From assembly GCF_901873365.1 (NCBI RefSeq), contig NZ_CABFLM010000104.1, positions 1 through 64,000 on the forward strand: a stretch of DNA of 64,000 nt. Reading direction: 5' to 3'. This document shows, in pieces, positions 1-8,513 of the stretch; the first letter of the stretch is position 1, and every line of letters starts with the position of its first letter. Under the pieces are notes generated by a model. The model was not told the DNA's origin and did no database searches. It saw only the letters and a list, made by a program, of their open reading frames with translations. This stretch comes from an uncultured Aggregatibacter sp. Its GTDB lineage: Bacteria; Pseudomonadota; Gammaproteobacteria; Enterobacterales; Pasteurellaceae. Made by a program: the position numbers and the translations under genes.

Positions 1-847
1 ATTTTATGCTATGCACACGCATCGTTCTTCCATCTGCTGATCTGACAGAAACACTCGCATTGGCATAATTTACCGAAGTAATATTCTTTTCTCTGGAAGA
101 TTTATCTGCAATGACTGAAAAATGAAGAAACCAATCTAAAGTAAACCAATTTGAAGGGTAGTTTTTATCCGGATAAGCAATATAATCGACTTTGGTATTT
201 ATAATATTTTGTCTTGTATTGCTAATATAAATACTTACCGCATCGGCCACACGCTGATGATTATCAACATGAGTAACACGTCCATAGGAAATATCCCCTA
301 AAAAAGGATCTAAAAACCATAATCGGTGGCCTAACGAAAACACATTATCGTCAATAATTAATTCATCAATGACTTTTTCGGCAAAATTCTCCGGTAGAAA
401 CACAATATAATCAGAAGTTAAATGCATATTGCTATGGCGACTTCCTTCATATCCGTCTTTCGAATAACATTTCAAACGAGAAGAAGGATAATGATCCAAT
501 AACCGATTTGCCGATGAAATTAATGCCGAGGCCGTGGTAAAACGATCTTTTGTCTCATCATAGCCTACGGCTTCTAAACCGTGAGCTTGACGAATTAAAT
601 TGAGTTCTTTCAATGCCCGTCTTTTCTCTAATTCCGTCACCTTGCCGGCATAACAGTTATCCACATCCGGAAAACGTTGATAGCTTTTTTGTAACATTTT
701 TAATGCTTGGCTTTCGGCTTTCTCTTTTTCGCCTTCATTTCGGTAAGTAAATTCACTGGAACGAAGTGAATACGTTTTCCCAACTTCAGCAGATACGAAA
801 GTCGAAATAAAAGAAAAATATAAAAGAATAAATAAAAATTTCATCAT
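1..847 (-). CDS. CAP/SCP-domain secreted protein, 3' end outside the window
   Basis: An open frame runs without a stop from ATG-ATG at 847/844 off the left edge, giving about 282 residues. The first 20 residues form a signal peptide (hydrophobic core after MMK, cleavage near VSA-EV). The frame then shows the features of bacterial CAP (cysteine-rich secretory protein, PF00188) domains: a helix with LNLIRQAHGLEAV near residue 80, a stretch with LKCYSKDGYEGSRHSN, and the downstream motif FSLGHRLWFLDP that resembles the GHRRWLLNP box of this family. AGAGAG precedes the paired ATGs, so either may be used. It sits alone before the B12-type transporter genes and runs in the same direction, 27 bases beyond btuD. 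The family assignment comes from remembered motifs. The substrate and role are unknown and the C-terminal part is not visible. Confidence 0.6.
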   Translation of the reverse strand, partial: MMKFLFILLYFSFISTFVSAEVGKTYSLRSSEFTYRNEGEKEKAESQALKMLQKSYQRFPDVDNCYAGKVTELEKRRALKELNLIRQAHGLEAVGYDETKDRFTTASALISSANRLLDHYPSSRLKCYSKDGYEGSRHSNMHLTSDYIVFLPENFAEKVIDELIIDDNVFSLGHRLWFLDPFLGDISYGRVTHVDNHQRVADAVSIYISNTRQNIINTKVDYIAYPDKNYPSNWFTLDWFLHFSVIADKSSREKNITSVNYANASVSVRSADGRTMRVHSIK

Positions 848-874
848 CTCTCTCTTGTCTTAAAAAGCACGCTA

Positions 875-1609
875 TTATACTAATTTAGTGATGTTATCCA
901 ATACTTTGTTTTCTTGATTAATATCCGCATGAATATGAAACGCGTTTGCCAAATGCTCAACCGTTAATACGCTTGTCGTTTCTCCGCTCGCAATGATTTT
1001 TCCTTGATTCAATAAAATCACTTCGTCACAGAATTTATAGGCTAAAGAAAGGTGGTGGATTGCGACCACGCAGGTGTGGATAGGCGTAAGGGATTTCAGT
1101 TGTTCCATCATATCGATTTGATAAAACGGATCGAGGGCGGCAATGGGTTCATCAGCAAGCAATAAAGGGGCATTTTTGATACAACAACGGGCAAGTTGTA
1201 CACGGGCTTTTTCGCCGCCGGAAAGTTGGCGAAAGGATTTTTCTAATAAATGTGAAACGGAAAACATTTCTGAAATCGACCGCACTTTTTCTTGTTCTTT
1301 GGCTCGGTTAAGCGGATTGGGTAACCCCAACGCGATAACATCATACACAGATAAATCCCAGTGAATTTCCGTGTTTTGTGCAAGGTAAGCTAACTGTTGG
1401 CTTTTTTGTTCCGCGCTCATTGTGGTTAATTTGTGATTGTCGAACCAAATTTCACCGCTTTTGATAGGCAAAATACCAGCGATGGTTTTCAGCAACGTTG
1501 ATTTGCCCGCACCGTTAGCGCCCATAATGCCGACCAATTTGCCCGTTGGGATAGTGCAGTGAATGCCTTTTAAGCCGTAAGGTTGGGAGAGATTCTCGAT
1601 TTTAATCAT
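875..1609 (-). CDS. btuD: ABC transporter ATP-binding protein, BtuD/FecE type
   Basis: Cytoplasmic ATPase of a metal-chelate/cobalamin importer, 244 residues, the usual length. It has a Walker A motif (GANGAGKST, about residue 30), the signature LSGGEKARVQLAR (about 128), Walker B LLLADEP with a D-loop, and the switch histidine in AIHH. It starts 4 bases after the permease gene and is the last gene of the receptor, binding protein, permease, ATPase set on the minus strand. The family moves vitamin B12 or ferric siderophores. B12 is inferred from the BtuB-like receptor at the head of the group, so the symbol is provisional. The H. influenzae molybdate importer MolBC is a homologous alternative, but it has no TonB receptor gene beside it. 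Confidence 0.72.
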   Translation of the reverse strand: MIKIENLSQPYGLKGIHCTIPTGKLVGIMGANGAGKSTLLKTIAGILPIKSGEIWFDNHKLTTMSAEQKSQQLAYLAQNTEIHWDLSVYDVIALGLPNPLNRAKEQEKVRSISEMFSVSHLLEKSFRQLSGGEKARVQLARCCIKNAPLLLADEPIAALDPFYQIDMMEQLKSLTPIHTCVVAIHHLSLAYKFCDEVILLNQGKIIASGETTSVLTVEHLANAFHIHADINQENKVLDNITKLV

Positions 1610-1613
1610 AAAG

Positions 1614-2615
1614 TTACCTTGCCAATCGCCGTTGTTCCGTCAATAAAATCCAAATTAAACACGGGGCGCCGATAATTGCCGTAAGTGTGCCGATGTAAAT
1701 GTGAGAGAAAAACGGCACATATTGCACACAAAGATCCGCAATTAGCAGCAATAAAGCCCCAAATAAGGCACTTGTTATGTAAAGTTGTGATGGGCGTTGC
1801 TTCAATAAAATTCGTGCAAAGTGCGGTGCGATTAAACCGATAAAACCGATGGCACCCGTTTGCGGAATGGTTGCGCCGACGAGCAACGCAACGCCAAAGG
1901 TGGTGATAAAAAAACTGCGTTTTGGATCGATCCCCATGGTGCCGGCGGTCTCTTCACCGAAACTGAGTAAATCCACATAACGACGTTGGCGATATAAGCA
2001 AACCAAACCAAACAAGACAATCAGCAGTGAAATTAACAAAGTATCAAGCTTCGCCCACACCAATGAGCCTTGTAACCAACGGTAAAGCTCCGCCAACGCC
2101 CAAGGGCTTTCGGCGTTAGATAACAACAACGCAATGGCGGCGCCAAGCAACATATTCACCGCCAAACCACTGAGGAGCATCATGGTCGTGCCATGATTTT
2201 TGGCAATGGCATACACCAATAAAAAACTCGCTAGTGCCCCCGCAACACCGCCGAACAGCAATACCGTAAATGGCACAGAAAAATAATAAAGAATCAGCAC
2301 ACTGGCAGCAGTTGCCCCGGCGCTACTGCCGAGCAAACCGGGACTTGCCAGTGGATTTTGGAAGATACCCTGCATGGCATTGCCCGCAAGGGCAAGACAG
2401 GCGCCGGTTAAAATCGCTAAACCAATGCGTGGCACACGAATATCCCACAGCACGAGAGAACGCATATCAGTCAGCACCCCATCCGCATTTTTAAGCTGTG
2501 CAAAATCGCCGAGTTGATGATAAAGGGCGATGCCTGTTATCAACAGTAAGAATGAAAAAAGTGCGGTATTTAATTTTTGTGTTTTTGTCAATGGGCTATT
2601 TCCTGCGTAATCCAA
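1614..2615 (-). CDS. btuC: ABC transporter permease, BtuC/FecCD type
   Basis: Inner-membrane permease of 333 residues with about ten hydrophobic segments, typical of the FecCD/BtuC family. Recognisable family segments are the GACLALAGNAMQGIFQNPLASPGLLG block near residue 75 (given here as parts GACLALAG and QNPLASPGLLG), GTMGIDP around 225 and the cytoplasmic loop IPQTGAIGFIGLIAPH near 250 that docks on the ATPase. It lies 4 bases upstream of the ATPase gene. The 249-base gap before it, towards btuF, is filled mainly by a repeat element, so it may depend on readthrough of that element or on a promoter within it. The substrate, probably cobalamin, is inferred from the neighbours. Confidence 0.74.
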   Translation of the reverse strand: MDYAGNSPLTKTQKLNTALFSFLLLITGIALYHQLGDFAQLKNADGVLTDMRSLVLWDIRVPRIGLAILTGACLALAGNAMQGIFQNPLASPGLLGSSAGATAASVLILYYFSVPFTVLLFGGVAGALASFLLVYAIAKNHGTTMMLLSGLAVNMLLGAAIALLLSNAESPWALAELYRWLQGSLVWAKLDTLLISLLIVLFGLVCLYRQRRYVDLLSFGEETAGTMGIDPKRSFFITTFGVALLVGATIPQTGAIGFIGLIAPHFARILLKQRPSQLYITSALFGALLLLIADLCVQYVPFFSHIYIGTLTAIIGAPCLIWILLTEQRRLAR

Positions 2616-2670
2616 AGATCATTGGGTATATTCTTTGTTTTAATGTTATCAAATCTCTTCCTTAGATTTA

Positions 2671-2843
2671 ACAAATCTCCCCTAACCCCTCTTTACTAAA
2701 GAGGGGAATTTCATTATTGAATGAACCCTAGATGGCATATTTACCGTTTTTATATATGAATGATTAAAATAAAAACATCAGAATGATAAGTTATCGATAC
2801 AATAGTCCCCCTCTTTAGTAAAGAGGGGCTAGGGGAGATTTGT
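2671..2843. repeat. MITE-like element with 36-bp inverted ends
   Basis: Positions 2671-2706 and 2808-2843 are inverted copies of one 36-base sequence with a single mismatch (position 2685 against 2829). Each end also contains its own palindrome, CCCCTCTTTA-N-TAAAGAGGGG. The 101-base interior is AT-rich with no reading frame of note. The layout resembles a small non-autonomous element or a REP doublet. No clear target duplication is visible, and no transposase lies nearby. Confidence 0.75.
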
Positions 2844-2871
2844 CTCATTCAAGGGAGATTTGTCTCATTCA
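2832..2871. repeat. 20-bp tandem duplication at the element edge
   Basis: GGGGAGATTTGTCTCATTCA at 2832-2851 is repeated at 2852-2871 with one change, and a partial third copy (GAAAGATTTGTCGAATTC) follows at about 2871-2888. The second copy supplies the TGA stop and last codons of btuF on the minus strand. Confidence 0.8.
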
Positions 2872-3674
2872 GAAAGATTTGTCGAATTCCATGACTTCCA
2901 TTGTTGATAAATCCTCTCCGCCCCCTGCCACACACCGTGATCAAAGCAATAAGTATATTTCATCGGAATACGAAAGTGCGGTCGATTTTCAAAGTGTTTT
3001 TTTAACAACGGATGATCAAACAATTCTGCCTGTTCGTTATAACTTTGTTGATCGGTAATTTCGATCAACCAGTTAGGTTGGGCAAGCAGCACTTTTTCCA
3101 ATGAAAAATTTTGCGGGGTCAATGGGTATTTTAACGGTGTTAAACCAAGCAATGTTAATAGCACGTTATATTGCGGGAAAATGGGCTCCACTACGCCGGT
3201 TTCCGATAACATTAGCGTATCGGTCAATGTCACATCCAGTTTGGTCTTTTGTGATTTTAATTTTGCCACCAACTGTTCCGCATGAGCTTCATTACCGGTG
3301 ATTTTCCCGAGTTGCAATAGCAGTTCAAATAATTCTTCAGCGGTTTGCGGGCTGTCATTAATCGGCACAATTTTTGCGCCAAGGCGTTTTAAATCGGCGA
3401 CCAATTGCGGATAAAAGGTTTCATTAAGCAACAGGGTTTTATCCAAATAAGGCAATAATGCGGTAAGTTGCGGTTCAATGGTCGGTTTATCCCGGTTAAT
3501 TTTATCTAGCATCATACGCGGATTTTGAGAGTAAGGCGACATTGCCGCGATTTGTTCCGGACGGGCAATTTCCGCAAGCAGTCGATCGCTGCACAAGGTG
3601 AGCGACACAAATTGCTCGGTATGTGCAGAAAAGGAAAGAAAAAGTGCGGTGAAAATAACGAATGTTTTTTTCAT
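2865..3674 (-). CDS. btuF: periplasmic binding protein, BtuF-like
   Basis: Probable periplasmic vitamin B12 (or metal-chelate) binding protein of 269 residues, near the 266 of E. coli BtuF. A signal peptide (MKKTFVIFTALFLSFSAHT) is followed by the class III binding-protein fold: residues VSLTLCSDRLLAEIA and AAMSPYSQNP near the start and a long central helix around residues 120-150. It lies between the receptor and permease genes. Repeats border both ends: the last residues and stop codon are supplied by a tandem repeat, and the 5' leader is a GC-rich palindromic element. No good ribosome binding site precedes the ATG. An uptake sequence at 3642-3650 lies in the signal-peptide codons. The ligand is inferred from the context. 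Confidence 0.65.
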   Translation of the reverse strand: MKKTFVIFTALFLSFSAHTEQFVSLTLCSDRLLAEIARPEQIAAMSPYSQNPRMMLDKINRDKPTIEPQLTALLPYLDKTLLLNETFYPQLVADLKRLGAKIVPINDSPQTAEELFELLLQLGKITGNEAHAEQLVAKLKSQKTKLDVTLTDTLMLSETGVVEPIFPQYNVLLTLLGLTPLKYPLTPQNFSLEKVLLAQPNWLIEITDQQSYNEQAELFDHPLLKKHFENRPHFRIPMKYTYCFDHGVWQGAERIYQQWKSWNSTNLSE

Positions 3675-3680
3675 ATAACG

Positions 3681-3736
3681 AAGGCGGGTTTTCAGCCCGC
3701 CATGATTAAAAAATTCATCGGACCAAAGCCCGCCTT
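3681..3736. repeat. GC-rich palindromic repeat between btuB and btuF
   Basis: AAGGCGGG at 3681-3688 pairs with the close CCCGCC at 3696-3701 and also with CCCGCCTT at 3729-3736, so alternative hairpins are possible. The unit has the look of a dispersed intergenic REP-type element. It fills almost all of the 66-base gap between the two genes and displaces the expected ribosome binding site of btuF. Confidence 0.6.
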
Positions 3737-3740
3737 ACAA

Positions 3741-5669
3741 TTAGAACGATCCTCTCAAGCCAACATAAACATTACGCCCGTCTTGACCATAGCCAAGGAC
3801 GTTTTCGTATTTTTTATTGAATACGTTGTTAAGATTTGCGTAAACCGTCAAACTCTCCGCCACTTTGTAATTCACGCCTACGTTTGCCAAGGTGTAAGAT
3901 GGCAATTTCACTTTATGTGTACTGTAGCTTGGTGAATAGTAGGTATCCATACGTTTGCCGGTGTAAGACAAATTCACATCTGCGCCCAATTTTTCAGTAA
4001 TCTGATAGGCTAAGCCTGTGTTGGCTAAATGTTTCGGACGGCGTGCCAATTCAATCCCTTTGCTGTCTCTGGTTTGGGTATATGTATAGTTCGCATAAGC
4101 GGTTAATACATCTGTGATTTTACCATTGTAAGCCACTTCAAGACCTTTAACCTTGCTCTTCCCATCAAGATTGACGGCACGGCTTGCATAGGTGACGGAA
4201 TTAATCACTTCGCTACTAATCGTATTTTTCACGTTACGCGTGAAATAAGTGATATCAACGCTATGGCGGTGATCATCTGTTTCAAATAAGAAACCAACAT
4301 CGCCCCCTACGCTTTTTTCCGGTTGTAAATTTGAGTTGCCGATATAGCGTGCGTTATAGCCGTAATATTCCGTAATTGTCGGATTTTGAATTGCTGAACC
4401 AATGCTTGCGTGTGCTTTCACATTGTTATGTAAGCGATAAGCCCCGGCAATACGGCCTGTCCATGAATTTTCGTATTCAGAGCTATCAGTGTAACGACCA
4501 CTCACATTCAAACTATGATCCGCATCGTGTAATAGGCGATATTCTGCTGCGACGCTTTTCTCAATAAGCTTTTTATTACCCGCATTATTGAAATAAGACG
4601 AATTAAAATCTGTTTTTTGATAGTCTGTTAAGAAACTTAAACCTTGCGTGATGGTGCCTTCACGATCGAAATTCACATCTAATTGATAATTCGCATTGAG
4701 TTTTTTCGCATCGTAAGCTGAAGCATAGCCAACCGTATCGCTGTCAGTTTTGATATGGCTTACGCCAACTTTATGTTTAAGCAATTCATCGCCATTACCT
4801 AAGAAACCACTTAATTTAAATAAGGTATCACGTGTGCGAGTGTAATGACCTTTTTCATCTGTTGCACTGTTATCAAAGTTAGCTGTTTGACTGCTATGAG
4901 AAGTTAAGAAATCAAAGCCTTTTTGGTTATCGTCATAGCCAAAACGAAGAGAGGTATTATCACGGTGGAATTTATCGCGCTCACTTGCTCCACCGGTACT
5001 GACCGCTGTGCCATCTTGTGCCGTGTAGTTAAAACGGTCTTTGCTGAGTGCTGAAATACCTTTGGTGTGGTGGCTGTCACCATGTAAAGCATAATAGAAA
5101 TTGTTGTTTGAGCCTGAAAGGGTTAATGAACCATCAACAGTGCGGTGAGATCCAGTGCCAAAATCATAGTCAACATTGAAGGTTTTGCCTTTTTCTAGGC
5201 CTTTTTTGGTGGTGATATAAATCACACCGCCCATTGCATCACTTCCCCAAAGCGCAGATTGCTCACCGCGTAAGACTTCGATGCGTTCGATGTTGCTTAA
5301 AGCTAATCCACCGAAATCAAAACCGTAGCCGGAAACCGGATTGGCTTTTACACCATCAATAATCACGGCAGTGTGGTTTGCATCCGCACCACGTAAAAAG
5401 ACGTTGGTCAATGTACCACGACCGCCTGAAGTGCTTACGGCAAGGCTTGGCACGGTTTTCAACACATCACTCACATAAGTCGCGTTGCGCTCGGCAAAAT
5501 CTTTTTCTGTGAGAACGGTGACTGATGACGCGGTTTGGTCTTGGTTTACCGGTGCGGCATACGCAGAATAAACGACAATCGGAGCTAATTCGGTTTTTGT
5601 GTTTTCATTGGCGAATGCTATCGTTGGAAGGGCAAATAACATTGCAGTGGTGATGAGATTTTTTTTCAT
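3741..5669 (-). CDS. btuB: TonB-dependent outer-membrane receptor, BtuB-like
   Basis: Outer-membrane active transporter, 642 residues. Residues 1-20 are a signal peptide ending AFA. A TonB box APIVVYSA lies at about 29-36. The plug domain follows (DVLKTVPSLAVSTSGGRG, FLRGADANHTAVIIDG, LRGEQSALWGSDAMGGVI), then a beta-barrel closing with the terminal phenylalanine (VYVGLRGSF). The plug resembles E. coli BtuB (similar GG-G-L---F-RG--A-H sequence and GSDA-GGV), although the barrel differs and is a little longer than BtuB. It heads the btuF-btuC-btuD group. Only 91 bases separate it from the next gene, so a cobalamin riboswitch does not fit there. Cobalamin is the best guess for substrate; another chelate is possible. 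Confidence 0.68.
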   Translation of the reverse strand: MKKNLITTAMLFALPTIAFANENTKTELAPIVVYSAYAAPVNQDQTASSVTVLTEKDFAERNATYVSDVLKTVPSLAVSTSGGRGTLTNVFLRGADANHTAVIIDGVKANPVSGYGFDFGGLALSNIERIEVLRGEQSALWGSDAMGGVIYITTKKGLEKGKTFNVDYDFGTGSHRTVDGSLTLSGSNNNFYYALHGDSHHTKGISALSKDRFNYTAQDGTAVSTGGASERDKFHRDNTSLRFGYDDNQKGFDFLTSHSSQTANFDNSATDEKGHYTRTRDTLFKLSGFLGNGDELLKHKVGVSHIKTDSDTVGYASAYDAKKLNANYQLDVNFDREGTITQGLSFLTDYQKTDFNSSYFNNAGNKKLIEKSVAAEYRLLHDADHSLNVSGRYTDSSEYENSWTGRIAGAYRLHNNVKAHASIGSAIQNPTITEYYGYNARYIGNSNLQPEKSVGGDVGFLFETDDHRHSVDITYFTRNVKNTISSEVINSVTYASRAVNLDGKSKVKGLEVAYNGKITDVLTAYANYTYTQTRDSKGIELARRPKHLANTGLAYQITEKLGADVNLSYTGKRMDTYYSPSYSTHKVKLPSYTLANVGVNYKVAESLTVYANLNNVFNKKYENVLGYGQDGRNVYVGLRGSF

Positions 5670-5708
5670 TTTAGAGGTTTCTTTAAGTTAAAAAATACGA
5701 TTTGCCAT

Positions 5709-5737
5709 AAAAAATGGCGCCCTTTTTTCAGGCGCCA
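5709..5737 (-). terminator. Rho-independent terminator of the dehydrogenase gene
   Basis: On the minus strand TGGCGCC (5737-5731), a 9-base loop and GGCGCCA (5721-5715) are followed by six T (5714-5709). It separates the hydroxyacid dehydrogenase gene from btuB. Confidence 0.85.
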
Positions 5738-5760
5738 CATGATAGCACAGGAAACAAAAA

Positions 5761-6705
5761 TTACTTACCCTGCGCCACAAAATCTTCAATATTTTGCGCG
5801 ACTTTATTCACTAAGGTGGTGACCGCGGAATCACTCGCCCACGCAATATGCGGCGTGATTAATAAATTTGGTAAGCGTTTTGCCGCTTGGATTAACGGAT
5901 TATCTTTTTCCGGTGGCTCTTTGACCAACACATCCAAGGCTGCACCGGCAATTTTGCCGTTTTCTAGCGCCTCTAACAATGCAGCTTCATCCACCAACGG
6001 TCCACGACCGGTATTGATGAGATACGCCGTCGGTTTCATTAATGCCAACGTTTCAGCATTGATTAAATTTTTGGTGGTGTCGGTTAACGGGCAATGCAGC
6101 GTAACAATATCCGCTTGTTTCAATACGGTTTCAAATTCAGTGTAGCCTTCACGAATGTGGCTTGCGCCTTTGTGTTCCGCATACAATACGTTCATGCCCA
6201 ATAATTGCGCCAAACGCCCCACTTCTGTGCCTAAGCAACCCTTACCAAATACACCTAACGTCGCGCCACGCACATCTGTTATCGGGTAATCGGTGTAGCA
6301 GAACTGTCCGCAGGTGGCCCAACGATCAGAGGTCACTTGATCGCGATGATACCCAATAAAGCTATGTTTTAATGAGAAAATCATGCCCAAGACATGCTCC
6401 GGCACGGCCACACTGGAATAACCGGGCACATTTTTTACGGCAATGCCGAGGTCTTTCGCAGCGTCTAAATCAATGTTGTTGGTACCGGTCGCCGTAATGG
6501 CGATGAGTTTTAATTTTGGTAATCGGCTTAATAATTCTCGGTCAAACACCACTTTGTTGGTCACCACAATATCGGCGTCTTTGGTGCGTTCAAAGGTTTC
6601 CTCCGGCAAAGTGCGGTCATATTCCGTCCAAGTGTGTGGAAAGCTTGGGCGTGGAATATCATGGCTTGCGGGAATACTGGTACGATCGAGAAAAACAATG
6701 TTCAT
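5761..6705 (-). CDS. D-2-hydroxyacid dehydrogenase (HI1556-like)
   Basis: NAD-dependent dehydrogenase of 314 residues that probably reduces or oxidises a 2-keto/2-hydroxy acid, in the glycerate/hydroxypyruvate dehydrogenase branch. It has the Rossmann motif GVFGKGCLGTEVGRLA (about residue 147), the catalytic Arg in INTGRGPLVDE, the Glu in KEPPEKDNPL and the His in ITPHIAW. The start chosen is the ATG at 6705 because AAGGAG lies 6 bases before it; an upstream ATG at 6726 has no such site. The gene is monocistronic, with its own terminator. The exact substrate cannot be read from the sequence. H. influenzae HI1556 is the closest protein I recall. Confidence 0.82.
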   Translation of the reverse strand: MNIVFLDRTSIPASHDIPRPSFPHTWTEYDRTLPEETFERTKDADIVVTNKVVFDRELLSRLPKLKLIAITATGTNNIDLDAAKDLGIAVKNVPGYSSVAVPEHVLGMIFSLKHSFIGYHRDQVTSDRWATCGQFCYTDYPITDVRGATLGVFGKGCLGTEVGRLAQLLGMNVLYAEHKGASHIREGYTEFETVLKQADIVTLHCPLTDTTKNLINAETLALMKPTAYLINTGRGPLVDEAALLEALENGKIAGAALDVLVKEPPEKDNPLIQAAKRLPNLLITPHIAWASDSAVTTLVNKVAQNIEDFVAQGK

Positions 6706-6857
6706 CAAAAACTCCTTTAGTTTCACAACGTTTGAATATCGCGTCTAACCTTAAAGAAGTCCTTGCGCAAAAACAAGGGAGAGAAAGGATTTTTGTGGTT
6801 TGTGTGATCCCGATCTAAAAAATGCAGCGAAAAAGCACCGCACTTTGATGGCGATTC

Positions 6858-7424
6858 TTAAGAGTCCAGCAACCAATTTCGCAAAATTTGCTCACCATAT
6901 TCCGAAATATAGGATTCCGGGTGAAATTGCACCCCGTAAATCGGCAACGTTTTATGCTGCATGGCCATAATGATGTTGTCATCACAACGGGCGATAATTT
7001 GTAATGCGCTTGGGAAATTCTGCTCACTTACTGCCCAAGAATGGTACAAACCGATTTGAAAGGTTGGTGGCATATTTTTAAAGAGAAGGGATTCCACCAC
7101 ACACTGCAACTGCTTAGCTTGCCCATGACGTGGGAACGGAAGATTATGTAATTCTGCGCCAAAAAATTCGCATAACATTTGATGCCCTAAACACACGCCC
7201 AAAATGGATTTACTGTGCTGATAACGTGCCAGCAACTCAAATAATTGCGGATAAGCGCGCGGCACATCCGGGCCGGGAGAAATCAATAAATGAGAAAAAT
7301 CGCCCACGGCATCTAAATCCAGTTCTTCCACATTGACTACTTGAAATGGCACGTTCAACCGGCGGATATAATCCACTAAGTTGAACGTAAAAGAATCATG
7401 ATTATTGATGATCAGTAGCGACAT
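6858..7424 (-). CDS. pabA: aminodeoxychorismate synthase glutaminase subunit (PabA)
   Basis: Class I glutamine amidotransferase, 188 residues, that releases ammonia from glutamine for PabB in 4-aminobenzoate (folate) synthesis. It has the nucleophile Cys78 in GVCLGHQ, LLISPGPDVP near residue 47 and the catalytic His-Glu in QFHPES near 166. It is divergent from pabB with a 94-base shared promoter region. The same family includes TrpG (anthranilate synthase). The adjacent pabBC genes, with no trp genes, argue for PabA, though one protein could serve both enzymes. Confidence 0.8.
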   Translation of the reverse strand: MSLLIINNHDSFTFNLVDYIRRLNVPFQVVNVEELDLDAVGDFSHLLISPGPDVPRAYPQLFELLARYQHSKSILGVCLGHQMLCEFFGAELHNLPFPRHGQAKQLQCVVESLLFKNMPPTFQIGLYHSWAVSEQNFPSALQIIARCDDNIIMAMQHKTLPIYGVQFHPESYISEYGEQILRNWLLDS

Positions 7425-7518
7425 AACATCTTTCTCTGAGGGCTAAGTAGGCGGTGAAGTATATAATTTTATGGCAATTTAAGCTAAAATTTTCGCCGAT
7501 TTTTCACGAGATAATGTT

Positions 7519-8511
7519 ATGTGGCAAGATTTTATTCAACAAGCAAACCGATTTGGCGAAACAAAAACACCCTTCTTCTTTTTAATCGATTTTGAGCAAC
7601 AAAAACCGATATTGTGTCCGTTAAATGAAATGGCTGAACAAGGGATTTTCGTCCAATTTCCAGACTATACCAACGTGAATTGGCGGGAAGATTTGCCGCA
7701 TAAAACATCACCGATGCCACCTTTTTATTTACATAAACAGCCAATGAATTTTGCCGACTATCAAAAAGGCTTTACTTTGGTGCAACAGGAACAGCACTTT
7801 GGCAATTCCTATTTGCTGAATCTGACCTACCCGACACCGATTGAAACCCATTATTCACTGCGTCAACTCTTCCAATACAGCCAGGCAAAATACAAGTTGT
7901 TGTTCAAAGACCAATTTGTGTGTTTTTCACCGGAATGTTTTGTCAATTTATACGACAACCAGATTTTCACTTATCCGATGAAAGGCACCATTGATGCCAC
8001 GCTACCCCATGCCCAAGCCACCTTGCTCAACAATCAGAAAGAACAGCGAGAACATTACACCATCGTGGATTTAATGCGCAATGATTTAGCCACCGTCGCT
8101 GAAAACATTCAAGTGACTCGCTTTCGTTATGTGGAAGAAATCCAAACAGAACGCGGCGCCATTTTGCAAACTAGCTCCGAAATTCGTGGTGAATTGGCGG
8201 AAAACTGGCAGAAAGGAATCGGCTCTCTTCTTGCCAAACTGTTACCCGCCGGATCTATCAGTGGCGCCCCAAAAGAAAAAACCGTACACATTATTCAACA
8301 GGCGGAACAACAACCTCGCGGCTATTACACCGGTATATTCGGTATTTTTGACGGTGAGAAGTTACAAAGTGCGGTGACAATTCGTTTTATTGAAGACACA
8401 GAAAAAGGCTTTGTTTTCCGCAGTGGTGGGGGCATTACCATCCAAAGTGACGCACAGGAAGAATATCAAGAATTAATTCAAAAAGTGTATGTGCCACTAC
8501 AGAGAGCTTAA
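7519..8511 (+). CDS. pabB: aminodeoxychorismate synthase component I
   Basis: Converts chorismate plus ammonia to 4-amino-4-deoxychorismate. At 330 residues it is well short of E. coli PabB (453) and consists essentially of the chorismate-binding domain. Visible family motifs are YPMKGT (about residue 153, holding the ADC-synthase-type lysine), IVDLMRNDLA, the PAGSISGAPKEKT block near 245 and RSGGGITIQSD near 300. It is followed 2 bases later by pabC. The short form agrees with the H. influenzae HI1170 arrangement as I remember it. An uptake sequence lies within the gene at about 8364-8372. Confidence 0.85.
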   Translation: MWQDFIQQANRFGETKTPFFFLIDFEQQKPILCPLNEMAEQGIFVQFPDYTNVNWREDLPHKTSPMPPFYLHKQPMNFADYQKGFTLVQQEQHFGNSYLLNLTYPTPIETHYSLRQLFQYSQAKYKLLFKDQFVCFSPECFVNLYDNQIFTYPMKGTIDATLPHAQATLLNNQKEQREHYTIVDLMRNDLATVAENIQVTRFRYVEEIQTERGAILQTSSEIRGELAENWQKGIGSLLAKLLPAGSISGAPKEKTVHIIQQAEQQPRGYYTGIFGIFDGEKLQSAVTIRFIEDTEKGFVFRSGGGITIQSDAQEEYQELIQKVYVPLQRA

Positions 8512-8513
8512 CC

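Noticed and set aside
875..3674. Molybdate importer MolABC instead of BtuCDF
   Set aside because: The TonB-dependent receptor next to it and the shorter binding protein fit a B12/chelate system better. The doubt is kept in the confidence values.
5670..5760. Cobalamin riboswitch before btuB
   Set aside because: Only 91 bases are available and no B12-box was seen.
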